DNA of 64,000 bases, taken from positions 50,023,378-50,087,377 of the forward strand of contig OW388300.1 in NCBI GenBank assembly GCA_936450465.1, read 5' to 3'. The notes beneath the pieces are model-generated. The model did not search any database. It was not told the DNA's origin and saw only the letters and a list, made by a program, of their open reading frames with translations. The position numbers and the translations under genes are program-made. The DNA comes from Gibbula magus. Its lineage: Eukaryota > Mollusca > Gastropoda > Trochida > Trochidae. This document shows, one piece after another, positions 34,362 through 46,904 of this stretch; positions within the stretch are counted from its first letter, which is position 1; each line of letters starts with the position of its first letter.

Positions 34362-34745
34362 TGGCTTGTGTGAAATCAAGCAATATCTTGTTTGAGATAT
34401 CGTTTTACAGTATATATTGCATCCTATACTGTACATGTAGCCATCAACAACTTGACATCAGATGTCTTTTAATCAGCATTTTCATGACTAACAATACAAT
34501 AACGTCATCAATACGATGACGTCACAATTCTATCTCATCAGTGTACTGCAAGGCTACAGTGTACTGACACAAACATTCTCTGTTAAAAGATAAACAATTT
34601 CTAAAATCCCTAATGCAGAAAGACTTTGGACGAATAGAATGATTATCTCATTTTAGTACTTTCTCAAATGGAAGAGATCAATACTCGTTTTTAAAGTGAA
34701 TGTTCTCCGCAAGTCTTGAATACTTTATATTTCATCGTGTCGTGT
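34362..34745 (+). repeat. CRE-palindrome dispersed repeat, copy 1
   Basis: It shares ordered anchors with 49217-49565: 'tggcttgtgtgaaatcaag', a run of TGACGTCA-like palindromes (ACGTCATC..GATGACGTCAC near 34502-34526), and 'gatcaatactcgtt' followed by 'caagtcttgaatacttt'. Non-coding. Confidence 0.55.
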
Positions 34746-35639
34746 TGATATATTTGGCTTCAGAAGACGATAATATCTTTGGTTATATAAATTGGCAATT
34801 ATGATGTTTAGATTTCGTATTAACAAAAAAATTCATGACACATTGTATATTCCTTTATACAATCAGCTGTATTTATTTTGGACCTGAGGTGTATATGAAC
34901 AACAAAGGCAGATATGTCTGTAATTCTATTTTCTTGCTGGTCCTTACAAAACGCAGCTTGATTATTTCCTGTGACGTCAGTCAGTTGCATCCCACTCACG
35001 TGTAGGCAATGTACCAGGCATCAGTCCGAAGCTAACTTAAGACATAGTGTTCATAAGAGAATCAGTGGTGAAGCTTGTCATGTTGATTGTTTCTGACATG
35101 GTCAATAAGTTTTCAAAATATTGTTCAGCTCATGAAAAATATCACATATTTGTGTAATAAGTAAGCCCACGATATGTAAATACTTGCTCTTCATTAACTG
35201 AACTGACGTATCAATTCTGTAAAGGCGTCAAAGAACGATGTCAACCGCACCGTGGAGGATATATTCCATACTACCTCTTATATCCATTGTCCATACCTGT
35301 AACGCGTGTCATTATGCAGCCACTACAACAATGGATTAACATACTGACTCATTCAAAACGTTAACCCCTTCTCCCTACACAAATTAAATCGTACGTCATC
35401 TATTTACGGAAGCTTGTGACGAGTTTCATAAGATATTCATAAGTATCATAATATAATCAGAAAGAGAAAACTATATTCACAAATTTTCTATAATTGACCA
35501 AATAATTTCTTCACTAAGAGACTGCTTATTGTTCAGTTTGCAACCTCAGATAATACAAGTTCTCTCTCGCGGGTAAAATGTTCTGACATACCATCTCTTT
35601 AACAGAATCTCCCGAGCCTTCAGGCACAAGTACAAACGT
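34746..35639. other. Intergenic, no gene seen
   Basis: The part at 34740-34930 loosely repeats 34240-34330 ('caattatgatgtt', 'gacctgaggtgtatatgaacaac' against 'ggtccacgagtatacaaacaac'). No coding region is seen. Confidence 0.35.
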
Positions 35640-35870
35640 GATATATTAGACATCCGAGAGAGAAATATACAACGTATGTATCTTTCCGTCATATCAATAA
35701 AAGTAGCGATATGTTATTTATTTTATTTTGATTACTGATTAGATCCTAAACGTATAAAAATGGCGTCATCCGTCACGAGTGAAATGTTAAACGTATTATT
35801 CAATACATCTAACTTCAATTTTTTAAACGCTGAAACGCTTTAAAACGATTTGATATTAAGTTACATTGAA
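35640..35870 (+). repeat. AAAATGGCGTCATCCGT dispersed repeat, copy 1
   Basis: 'aaaatggcgtcatccgtcacgagtgaaa' followed by 'gttaaacgtatta' and 'tttaaacgctgaaacg' aligns with the minus strand of 46290-46400. The class is unknown. Confidence 0.45.
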
Positions 35871-36863
35871 CGTGCAAGCAATGAAATGTGAAATTTGTTT
35901 CCAAACAAAGCAGCATTTATGGCGAAAATAAGTCTGTATTTAATAGACCCGTAAACTCCTGATGGAAGTGTTGATTAGACATCAATGATCATTATATAAC
36001 GTTAACTGACTAGTATGCGACACCCACTCATGGTTAGGAGTTGTTACTATGGTGAGTTGTTACTATGGTGATGGTATGAAACTGACGGGGTACATCAGGA
36101 AAACTGTGTCGACCGTCAGCCAATCAAAACCAAGTATTTTCATGTAAGGAAAAATAATCAAAGCTTAGTTCAGAAAAGTTAAGCAGTAACAAACAGAAAA
36201 TAAATCTACATATAGTTCTGTGTTTTAAAAATGTCGCACAAAACAATAAGATTTTGGCAATTTTTTTAATTTACCAAAGATAAAAATTTCAAATTCACAT
36301 TCTATCAGTCTTAAGAGCTTGAATCGGTAACGATGCGTAAAACTCGTAAATGTAACACTAAAGAATTTTATTATCAATTTAGTTAGTTGTAAAGGTTTAC
36401 ATTCCATAGGGGCGGATAACATTACCACTAGTTTTAGCAACATTATTCTCGTGAAGTCGATAGATCACTACATTTCGCAAAAAGATTGCACTATTATACT
36501 ATATGGTCAATTTTATTGGGTCAACTGTTGAACCACAGACGTGAAGAGTCCCAGAGAGTGCATTCGTATACATGTATGGTTACATATACGATAACGACAA
36601 TGTTTTCTTAATTGTGATTGTTTGAAAAACATGATCGAATATAGGCATTGAATCTTCTTTCTTTTCCATTATCTATGTCTTTCAGTTTTACCCCCAAAAA
36701 AACTAATTTTATCGTACGCCCTTACGTTAAATTCCGTTATAATATGTAACATTTAAGAACATATTGAAGGGTTATGGCATTTGTTTAAGATGAAAACAAC
36801 TTAGGATTACACACAAATAGTCACAGTAAGAGAGTATATGAATACAGACAAAGTAAACTAGCG
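35871..36863. other. Intergenic, no gene seen
   Basis: AT-rich, including a direct duplication 'gttgttactatggtga' at 36040-36072. The 72-codon frame at 36225-36443 is unrecognised. Confidence 0.4.
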
Positions 36864-37016
36864 TCAATTTATACGTCCCATACGTTCGTCATGACACATA
36901 GGAAAAACTGGTTTAGGTTCAACTTTCCCAGAAAGCTCACCCAGTCTCTCTGTGGCCCACCTAGCCCTTTCCGTGCCAGAGATTGTCATAAACTCGACCC
37001 AGTTCAGTTGCAACAT
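36864..37016 (-). CDS. Possible small open frame or exon, unrecognised
   Basis: A 50-codon minus-strand frame beginning MLQLNWVEFMTISGTERAR and ending at a TGA. It stands out because its GC content and balanced amino-acid use contrast with the AT-rich flanks. It contains tryptophans and a charged middle but no domain that I know. It may be a fragment of a mobile element or an exon with unseen splice sites. The evidence is compositional only. Confidence 0.2.
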   Translation of the reverse strand: MLQLNWVEFMTISGTERARWATERLGELSGKVEPKPVFPMCHDERMGRIN

Positions 37017-37382
37017 GCTGCTAGGCTGGCTACGGACAGTTGATGAAATGCAACAAAGCTAAATAATAGCGTGAGTTATGTCTTGCCGGGGTAATTGATT
37101 GAGTTCATTTTCAGCTGACATTTGACCTGATTTTAGCGACAAATTTAATGTTATGAGTTCTTGAAATTCACGCTTGAGGGACAAAAAGAAAAGGTGTTAA
37201 TTCTTTTGATTTAATGACGAACGTACAGGGCGTGTAACATTACTACTAGCGCTACATGAAATAATGATATTTACAAAGGATTAACATTCACAAGATACTT
37301 ACACATATTTTTTTAAATAATAAAGGTAATAAATAGATAATAAAGTTCTTGTTAACAAATATTAAAATAAGATTAAATATGA
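37017..37382. other. Intergenic, no gene seen
   Basis: No gene or clear repeat is recognised. Confidence 0.4.
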
Positions 37383-37530
37383 TATTTACAAATATTTCAT
37401 AATATGTATAAATATTCCATAAAAGTTACAAAAATTCCATAAAAGTTACAAATATTCCATTAAAGTTACAAATATTTCATTATATTGACAAATAATTCAT
37501 AATATCTACACATATTTCATGATATTATTA
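37383..37530. repeat. AT-rich minisatellite (~20-22 bp unit)
   Basis: About seven degenerate units of ACAAATATTCCATAAAAGTT, the best preserved at 37405-37480. Confidence 0.8.
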
Positions 37531-38711
37531 TTATTATATTCACAAAATATCAATTATATAGTAAAGTAATAAATATCTTCCTTGCATCCAGTGTATATCA
37601 AGAAAGCGAGTCTTTATTAGATTGAATTATTTAAAGGCAATGTTGCACATTTTTTACAATATTTTGAACAGTCCATGACTTCTTATGCCTTGTGTTTCCC
37701 TTTAAGTTTTCTTTTGATGCCAACAAAATAATTGTAAATCGCTTTCATCATCGATGATTAAAACGTTGAAGCGGACAGCTCCAAAAGGGATGAAGTTGCA
37801 AGATATGGAGTGTAATCATGTAAGCTAAAATTTCCAAAAGTCACAATGAAATGAAATCTGTGATGTCAAAGTTGACTTTTTTTAATTTTTAAGGATTTAA
37901 AGACTATACGATATTGCAATGTATAAGATGAAACGTTTATCCAACGGATGTGTTGCTAAAAATAGCAATTATAGCGTGAAAGTGTGATTATGGAGCCAGG
38001 TTGTGTGTCTAAGTATATTAATTTTCATTGTGGAATAGGAGAGTGCTTTGCAATTAACAACTCAATAGGTTTCGATTGGACCGATGCTGTGGCAAGCAAG
38101 GGAATCAGGGTCGATTTAATTCATTTGAACTTTTATATTTGATTGTGTGGTCTTATTACGTGATACTGTTGAGTATTCTTGGCAGAGTTACGCTATTTAA
38201 ACTCTCTTCGTTATTAAGAAGAGGGTGATGTCGCATAATGCTTTTAAATGTGTTTGACTTCAAGTTGCCATAAAGGAGTTCATAGTGTTTTAGTGATAAA
38301 GAACATGTGAGTTACTCACACTTTGTTTCGGGTACCATCGCAAAAGAAAACATTCTTCCTCTTCTTCTTCTTAACCTTTTAGTTATCTTTCTAAAGAAGC
38401 GTTTACAACAGGAACAAGTGTGAGAAAAGAACATCCCGATTTGTTTTCAGAACCAATCGAAAACAGCCTTTAAATATACCCAAATAAGTCCATTGAACAT
38501 AAAAAACGAACCTCTAAAAGGCTCATGTAAAATGTCTATTATAACTTGTGTATGATAATAATTTAGAGAAATTAACAAATCTATACTCGAAATGCATTTT
38601 AAATATTCCGACCTTGTACCATTTTTCAAACCGTTCTCCTCTCTACTCCACACTCCACTCTTCGATCCTGGCTTCTGTTGCATTTTTGCGATATTTCACG
38701 ATCCTCGTATA
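37531..38711. other. Intergenic, no gene seen
   Basis: A lone terminus TTTAAAGGCAATGTTGCAC at 37630-37648 resembles the TTAA-MITE ends, without a recognisable partner. The minus-strand frame at 38447-38683 is unrecognised. Confidence 0.4.
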
Positions 38712-39205
38712 CACTGTCGGCCAAAAGAAACGCCTACTTGATTTTACCTTCAATGAAAGTAAATAATTTCTGAAATATAATTAATGTGGTCTTCACGTTA
38801 TGCTGAAACATTAATCAATATGAAAGTCCATTGAAACCGTTGAAAAACTGTGATTACAGTCAGTAACATTCATGAACAACACGCCCAATGAAGACCGCTA
38901 TTTCTGGTTGATTCACATCTGTAGCGTTATCACCACTTTTCTGCGAATATGTGCTTGTATTGTTCCTCATGGTGATATGGAAATCTGTTTCAAATGTTTT
39001 CCTTACCAAGCACTGATTGAAAACTGAACATTTGTGTTGTCTCATTTTAACAATTATCATTCTTTTGTGACATGACAACTTCTGAAATTTGAATATATTA
39101 GGCAGAAATGGTGCAACTTCATAATGCTTTAATATTGCTAAACTGTTCATTATAGTTCTTATATCTGATAAGATATCTGGTAGGCGTTTCTGTTGGCCGA
39201 CAGTG
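38712..39205. mobile_element. Tc1/mariner-like MITE
   Basis: The left end is CACTGTCGGCCAAAAGAAAC and the right end is GTTTCTGTTGGCCGACAGTG, a near-perfect inverted repeat of about 27 bp with TA at both edges (38710-38711, 39206-39207). The 'GGCCAAAAG' terminus is typical of Tc1/mariner-family elements. The 116-codon minus-strand frame inside shows no DDE transposase motifs, so the element is non-autonomous or decayed. Confidence 0.8.
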
Positions 39206-39839
39206 TACATGTAATATCCTGGCTGTGAAAGTTTGGAATATTTTGTCCATCGTTTTCATCTGCAACCGATGTCTTTTAAACAACATGTGCGCATCCACAA
39301 ACATAGAGATTAGTCTTTTCAAATTTCCGATTCAACATTAGGGTGTCATTTCTGGGATGAAAATAGTGCGAATCGTACAGAGGGAGCAACTCCAGTGGTT
39401 TCGACAGTTACGCAAATCTCAGATCGAAACAACGTCGCTGATTGCACAACTCACTATAGTTGTAACCAATCAGGACTATCTATTTCTAACTGAGAAAGTG
39501 TTCCATATACAAAAAAAGGTTAGGAAGAAAGACCTGAGTGGATTCACCTCTTTTGGGAGAGAATGCCTAAGGCATTATCCTCTGGAATGGTTTAGTGAAC
39601 TTATAAATACAAATCGAAAGTGTGTCTCTCTGTTTAAATTCGAATATATTGGCAAAATTGAGATTGAAGGAGTCAGGTTACTATGAAGTAATATGTTATT
39701 GCTTTCTTGCATAACAAAAACATGAACAAGAAGCCAGTACATTTTGTTATCTCATTTGATTGTACAAACTTAATTACTTATTTATCTACTTCTGTGTTTG
39801 TATATAATTAGTTGCATCTCTGGCTTCCTGTTCACCTCT
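39206..39839. other. Intergenic, unrecognised open frame
   Basis: A 109-codon plus-strand frame at 39357-39686 starts MKIVRIVQREQLQWF. It is basic and hydrophobic without a known domain. It lies just upstream of a Penelope-type fragment, but I see no reverse-transcriptase or GIY-YIG motif. Confidence 0.3.
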
Positions 39840-39960
39840 ATATATAATGTACCAACCACTATTTCCTGAAGAAGGGACAAGAAGTAGCCCTGAAACGTCA
39901 TCAAAACTAAATACAGAAGTTGTCATCCATAAAATTTACTATACCAACTTCTTTGAAGAA
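39840..39960 (+). repeat. Penelope-type pLTR fragment with hammerhead core
   Basis: The hammerhead core is followed by AATACAGAAGTTGTCATCC, then 'ataaaatttactataccaacttc'. This aligns with both the 11150/18417 family and the 10000/21600 family, and so links the two. Confidence 0.65.
39866..39899 (+). ncRNA. Hammerhead ribozyme motif (plus strand)
   Basis: It reads CTGAAGA (fits CUGANGA), AGGG-(11-nt loop)-CCCT, GAAACGTC. Stem II is 4 bp. ACGU stands in the place of stem III, as in the copies at 11191 and 18417. Stem I is weak. Confidence 0.65.
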
Positions 39961-41499
39961 TTTCAAATACTATGTTTATCTCATCGAGTAAGGTAGAAAC
40001 GTACTTCCACCTAACGATATGAGATACATGGTATTTGTCATGGGAAAAAATATACTCTATTTAATATTATACCATTTGTTCTGTTTTATTTCTCATGCTG
40101 TTACTATGACGTCATTATATTGTCCTATTACGATACAGATCTCGCCGCTCAGTAGATCTAGAAAGGTTGTCGCCAATGTAGCTTGCATTGTTTATTTCAC
40201 TGATAGAACCGAGTATCTCATTCCAAAACATATACTAAATAGTATATTACCGTATTTCCTCGTATATAACTCGTATATAGCCACTAATAGAACCAGGCGT
40301 GTGTACGATATCAGCATAACAGTCCTGAGTTCTTGAAAATCGCTTTATAACTGGATATATAATTGGGTTTATTGATGATGTTCCTTCTCTTTCGATGGAT
40401 CATCTACATTTTCATCTTTACAGCAATGCTTAAACTGCCTCTAAATCAGTTCTCACTAAATCGGTTTGCAAAACTGTTATATGTATCACTAATGAATTAT
40501 GTGATTCAACACAAGCCTCGATTTGATGTTATATTTTCTTTCAACTTCGTCATGTCGTGTAAGGCGATAAGTGCCCAAAGGCTTTGTAAATATCGATGGT
40601 TTACATATGTCATCAGGTTACTGGGTGTGGGAGGACACGTTGTGTTGGTTCTGTGTTGATAACCGGATTGGCATCAATAATGTTGGCGTTGTTTGAGTTT
40701 CATATATTAGTTTCCTTCACTCTAAAATCCCCTTGTGAAAAGAAGAGTTAGCTGATACGTAAATTACATTAATGCCTTAGAAAATGGATTTATTGTAAAA
40801 TCAGCATGTCTTTGGACCTAAAGGGTTAAATTCTTTAAACATTAAATCAATCAATGAATATGTTTAATGACGTTTTGTGTCCGTGATTTCAAGTTGAAGG
40901 ATTAATGTGACTCGGGACATGTCATTTAGAAATCCTTGAGATCCCCTGCATGTGTAAATGTTACTAATGTGCGAAGCCGCCCCCACATCCCTGTGAAATC
41001 CCTAAAGATCAATTGAAGTCAATGACAACTATTTCTTTTTATAAGACAAAATCGCGTATGCCGCCTGTACAGTCAAAAGCGTTTAAGAAGTGTTGTACCG
41101 ACTCCCAATGAGTCTTCCAGTGACGCCCACTTCAATGTGAAATGATGCACATGCACGGTGCACATACGATCTTCATGACCTGAGCATTGTTTGACTACAA
41201 CACATCTACGTATCCGATTGGTGATTATCATTATTGCTCTCAGTGACACTCTCGTTGTCCCCAGCCGTACGGTACAATGATCATATGGACAGTCTCGTTT
41301 TTGTTTGTCTGAATACATGAATTTTAAAAGTTTTAATGCTTTGTAAGTATGCAAGTTCACTTAGAAAGGTGCCACTCACTTGTACCATAAAGTGGATTGA
41401 CTTTATATGCGTCAGGTGATATTCCGTGCTGCTCGTGCTTTATGGCCGTCCATCACAAGTAAACAATTCAATCCAACTTTATAGTGCATGTTTATTAGG
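39961..41499. other. Intergenic, no gene seen
   Basis: Open frames at 40019-40336, 40363-40659 and 41073-41360 have no recognisable domain. Nothing else is supported. Confidence 0.4.
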
Positions 41500-41745
41500 T
41501 CTTATAGACTCCGTCTGGAAGACCTATTGTTATTATCGTGTTGGTTTTTTTTATTCATTATTTGAACCGAATTTTGTCCGCAGGATTCCCGCGTAACGGC
41601 TCAAGCGATTTACATGCAGTTTGCAGGGTTTATAGTTTGAAACCTGAACTGGTGCACTACGAGCCAGATTTTGGATTTACGACTTCTTTCGCGAGTTATC
41701 TCCCCTTGAAGTCAAAACTTTAAACCTAAATATCTCGAGAACTAA

Positions 41746-41793
<48 letters not shown>

Positions 41794-41830
41794 ATAATTA
41801 TTATTATTATTATGTTTATTATTATGTTTA
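41500..41830 (+). repeat. Dispersed repeat ending in a (TTA)n microsatellite
   Basis: 'gactccgtctggaagacctattg', 'ccgaattttgtccgcaggattc' and 'gattttggatttacgacttc' form a body of the kind repeated in mollusc genomes. It is followed by about 15 TTA units at 41746-41791 and interrupted units to 41830. The asparagine-rich frame on the minus strand is the repeat itself. Confidence 0.55.
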
Positions 41831-44561
41831 TTCATAAGAAACAATAAAGTTATTAGGGTGGTTATTTTTCCTTGTCGTCTCAACCTTGAAGGAACCATCA
41901 CACTATTATCTGAATACAGTTTAAGACATCGAGGCATCACAAAGCTGAAATAACATCAATGTGATAAAGACAATTACAAATGTTTAAAAACTCATATAGA
42001 TCTATATGAATGAACTGCTAAATGCTTTTGTTGGATGAAGCTGAAAGCTAAGACATAACCCGACATAGAAAAACCTAAAGTTCATAAGACCTACAGCTGC
42101 TGAACAAAAGTTTGTTACATTCACAACTCTCTTAACATTTGTTTCATTATTTTCCACAAAACTTATATACGTAGTGTTTTCTTCTCATAATTAGGTAGTC
42201 AAATCATTGTAAATGCAAATGAAGTTAGGAAATTGTTGATATTATGCATATATTAAGTTAGATTCTGGTTGCACTGAACTTAGTGCTAAAGTTGATAAAA
42301 AAAAATATATGCAAATATGAATACTACAGGTATCATCAGTTCGTCGCGGTGAGTTCATTCTTGTTTTGCATATCAACTTTAAAATGTTTTGAAACATACT
42401 TTTGCATATTTCTTCAACACATAATAAAGTTTGTACATTATTAAATCAAATGTGAAGTTTTAAAAATTTACACAGGTTCTGAAAAATGCCCGTTTTCTCT
42501 AATAATGTATAGTGCAAATGAATAATTTATCTGCTTTCATTGGCATAATTGTCTCAGACAACTGGTATGACGAAATAGTGAAACTTTTAGTGAAATAATC
42601 TGGATTGCCACCACCGAAATATACATGTGCAGGGTCAGAAATCATGGTATGAAGAAGTTGATTTAAAAATTTCATGCTACAGAATATGTTATTGCTGCAG
42701 TAATATCTTGCAGACAAAGAAACACAACTAATGGAGAAGTGAGATTGACACGAAATCAGTATATGAGAACATAGTCTCAACTCTTAACATTCTGAGGGAT
42801 ATCGTGCAGAAAAGGGTTTATTTGTGGACCAGTCACATGACAATCTCCGGGCATGTTCAACGATTTTGGTTTAAATGCTAGGTCCTCATGCATAAAACTA
42901 ATTTTGAATGACTGGAGAAAAAACTAAGAAGAAATTGGAGAAGAGCACGCATACTGGGGGCCAAATTGAAACCATGTTCCTTTCGCTGACAAATCTATTT
43001 TCACATGTTTCACATATTCGTAAGATGTAAGTAAGACGTCTTCAAAGTAAGAGATACAGAAGATATGAGGTGACTGTAAAACACCAACCCCCAAGTCCAT
43101 TTTTGGGGATATTGTCAGAAAATTGCTGCTGGAATCTTAAACGGTGGTCGGTATTCTGTAATTTCCAAAAATATTAGAATGGGATCGTTAATGACCTAAA
43201 ACGCAATAAGAATGTCTTGTATTTCTTATTAAAAATCAGATTTCTGCAAAATAAAATCCATTGCTCAATTTTCTAAGAGCTGTCGTTCATTTAAGCTGTT
43301 CGGAACATACCATAATTGGAATACCCTTGGCATTCCCAAAACATTAACCTTATTTAGACTCTCTGGAACGTTATTGATAACGCAACTGCTATGGGTAGTC
43401 TACTTCAAGCCAGGGGCTTTGAAAGTTGGTAAATGAATATTGGTATTTTGTCTAAAAGATACCCGTCGCAGTTTCCAGGAATTCATATTTAAGCCAATAC
43501 AGGCACTGAGAAAAACAAAAGAGAATTATATTCCTGATTGGATGTACTTTCTTTTGATACCAAATAGTGCTACAATACAACCATGTGTAAACTTGTTATT
43601 TGTGTATTAAGTCTCCAAAGTCATGTAAACATAGCAATGTAACAAACTTATGTTCAGCAGCTGTGTATATGAGACTTTAAAACTTCACAACCATATGTAT
43701 AAATTGTTCATGGATGTTCTTTATTCCAAGTTAACCACTCTCAGTTGCACTTTGAAATTACAGATACAATTTATAACGCAAACGCCATGTTGAACTATGA
43801 GATACATGGCTGCACACTATGGAACGTGTTTAATTAACATGTATATGAAATGAATATTGCTAGTTTATTTCAAAGTAGAATATTGCTTTTCCGAAAGTGT
43901 TTATTTATTGAGTATAGATCGCTAACTGACAAGACCAGTGATTAAAAGGAAATCTATCATCAATTTGGTAAGATTTTCTTAATAATAAAACTTAGTAAGC
44001 CAATGAACCTGATAAATGGGATAAAATCCCTGAGATATTGAAGGAATTATGTCAACCTTTCAAACTATAATTATATACAAACCCAATGGGAGATGTTCTT
44101 ATTTCTGAAGCAAAGCTGTAATCTTATTAACCTAGATGGAATATGCAAGGAGACGTCTTTCGAGACGTTTTTATCTTAAATAATGTTTGCTATTTCTGTC
44201 TATATAGCAGTAATCGTAGCTAGATAGTATGACGTAACTCTGTTGGGATGCACTGTCGACATGTATAGTAATGAAATAGTATAGAAATAAATACATCGTT
44301 TGTAAGAGGCATAGTTTGATGATATGATCATATCTTTGATATTAACAACTTTTTGCAATATTAAATGCATTCATCAACTACGTGTTCAAATCTCATGACG
44401 TATTCAATTTGATATAAAATTATCTGTGATCAAGATGATACAACTCCATTTGGTAAAGCATAATGATACGACATAACTCCCTACAAACGTAACAAACTGT
44501 AAACTGTATGTACTTGAAGAGACCAATACACCGGTCGAAATGACCGGATTGATCCAGTCAA
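41831..44561. other. Intergenic, no gene seen
   Basis: AT-rich with scattered short frames only (for example 42499-42780). No repeat boundaries are recognised. Confidence 0.4.
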
Positions 44562-45389
<828 letters not shown>

Positions 45390-45545
45390 GTTAAGCTCAT
45401 CAGGCCCGGTGGGCTTGTGGCATGACATGGCTTGGCGTACGGCGCCCGTCCGTGTACAAACTCATGAACCAATTGAGATTATAAATTATATTTGGTGAGA
45501 TTTCATGGCACCAAATAAGGACTACAACGGTCTTCTTCAGAGCGA
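45390..45545 (-). repeat. Fragment of the (GACG)-end dispersed repeat
   Basis: 'taagctcatcaggcccggtgggcttg' with 'ggcgcccgtccgtg' after it matches, in inverse orientation, the end of the repeat at 20351-20885. Confidence 0.55.
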
Positions 45546-46154
45546 AATGCCTTTAATCGGAACCCCGTTAATAATGACGGAAGTCTGTAATAAGCACAAC
45601 AATTATTAGATACAATCAACAATCGAATTAAGGGTAAAGCAAGTATGTTTTCAAATGTAACCAAAACGTTCCACAAGGACTGCCTTTTTGACCCAAATAC
45701 TGCAGGTTATGAATTATTTATAACGTTATTGTAACGCTATATTGAAGGTAAGGAAAGACTGGATGAAGTTATCATCACCAAAACTATACAATAGAAGGAA
45801 CACATTTATCTTTCCTTACAGTAAAATACTCAGTTTTGATTGCCTAACGATCGGTACATTTTTCTTTATGTACCCCGTCAGTGTCACAGTGTACACGTTC
45901 CATGAGTACGTGCAGATATAGCATAACGTTATATTGACGTTCAATTACCTAAAAGGGCAATCATATCGGGGTTAATATTTTTCATACGATGCCAAATTAT
46001 CACTTTGTTAAGGTGACGTGACGTGACGTTTCATCTATGATGTTGCGTTCTAAAGGCTGCGACGCCGGGTCGCCGGTCTATGGTTGAAAGGGGATTTTAG
46101 CGTATTTTCATTAATATGATAACATGGGTAATACACAGAATATTATATTCACTT
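45546..46154. other. Intergenic, no gene seen
   Basis: No gene. A short GTGAC-rich run 'ggtgacgtgacgtgacgtttc' lies at 46011-46031. Confidence 0.4.
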
Positions 46155-46258
46155 CTATGTCATACCATATTTACGACACTCGTGCCTGAATATCGATATA
46201 TGCCTCGTTCTCGCTCGGGAAATTCCAATATTCAGACGTAAATATAGTATGACATAGA
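46155..46258. repeat. Foldback element with 21-bp arms
   Basis: CTATGTCATACCATATTTACG at the left pairs with the inverse CGTAAATATAGTATGACATAG at the right with one mismatch. An inner pair 'cctgaatat'/'atattcag' extends the fold. The class is unknown. Confidence 0.65.
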
Positions 46259-46289
46259 CACTCATATAACATCCTCTATATATGCATTG

Positions 46290-46400
46290 CTTTTTAACTA
46301 TGATTAACTCGTTTTAACGCATTTAAAAATTTGTTGTAATACGTTACACGACTTTTAACTTTTCACTCGAGACGGATGACGCCATTTTGTTTACGCTTTG
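46290..46400 (-). repeat. AAAATGGCGTCATCCGT dispersed repeat, copy 2
   Basis: The minus strand has 'aaaatggcgtcatccgtctcgagtgaaa' and 'tttaaatgcgttaaaacg', aligning with 35750-35860. Confidence 0.45.
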
Positions 46401-46904
46401 GGTCAAAGTCATTTAAACGATATCAAATATCAGTCAAATTATAATACATATAATTATGCTTATTTTAATTACATGACGGAAAGATAAACATATTGTATGC
46501 TTCTCCCTCGAGAAACACGGCCTCATGTACCAAATTTGTACCAGTGACTCACCTGAAGACACCGGTACAAAGATGGTACATGAGACCGCATTAACCTATA
46601 GAGAAACATACAACTTATAAGGTTTCTTTCCAGTCGACTTATTTGGTGACCACGAGATTTGAATAATGCCTTAGTATGTATATTAGATGTAACCTCAAAG
46701 CCCCGTTTACATGCAGAAATATACATTATAAGTAAGTATATATACACCTGGAGTATATTTGCATATGAGAGTAAAAGTATAAATACTATGCGTTTACATG
46801 AGGAAATAGAGGGGGTAAGTATTGCAGATTTTGAAGCAGTTGTCATTCATATTTGAGACATAGAAAATGCAGACTGTATCAGCAGTAAAGCGAAGAAGAG
46901 CCTG
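46401..46904. other. Intergenic, no gene seen
   Basis: Opposed frames at 46523-46846 and 46659-46856 are unrecognised. Confidence 0.35.

Noticed and set aside
37383..37530. CRISPR-like array of regular repeats
   Set aside because: Units are contiguous with no unique spacers, in a eukaryotic AT-rich context. It is a minisatellite.
38860..39210. Transposase in the Tc1/mariner-like MITE
   Set aside because: The frame reads through the inverted repeat itself and has no DDE/D or helix-turn-helix motif.
41677..41940. Asparagine-rich frame
   Set aside because: Translation of the TTA microsatellite.
46816..46823. GTAAGT donor on the plus strand as the end of an exon
   Set aside because: The preceding frame has no coding character and no acceptor or start supports it.
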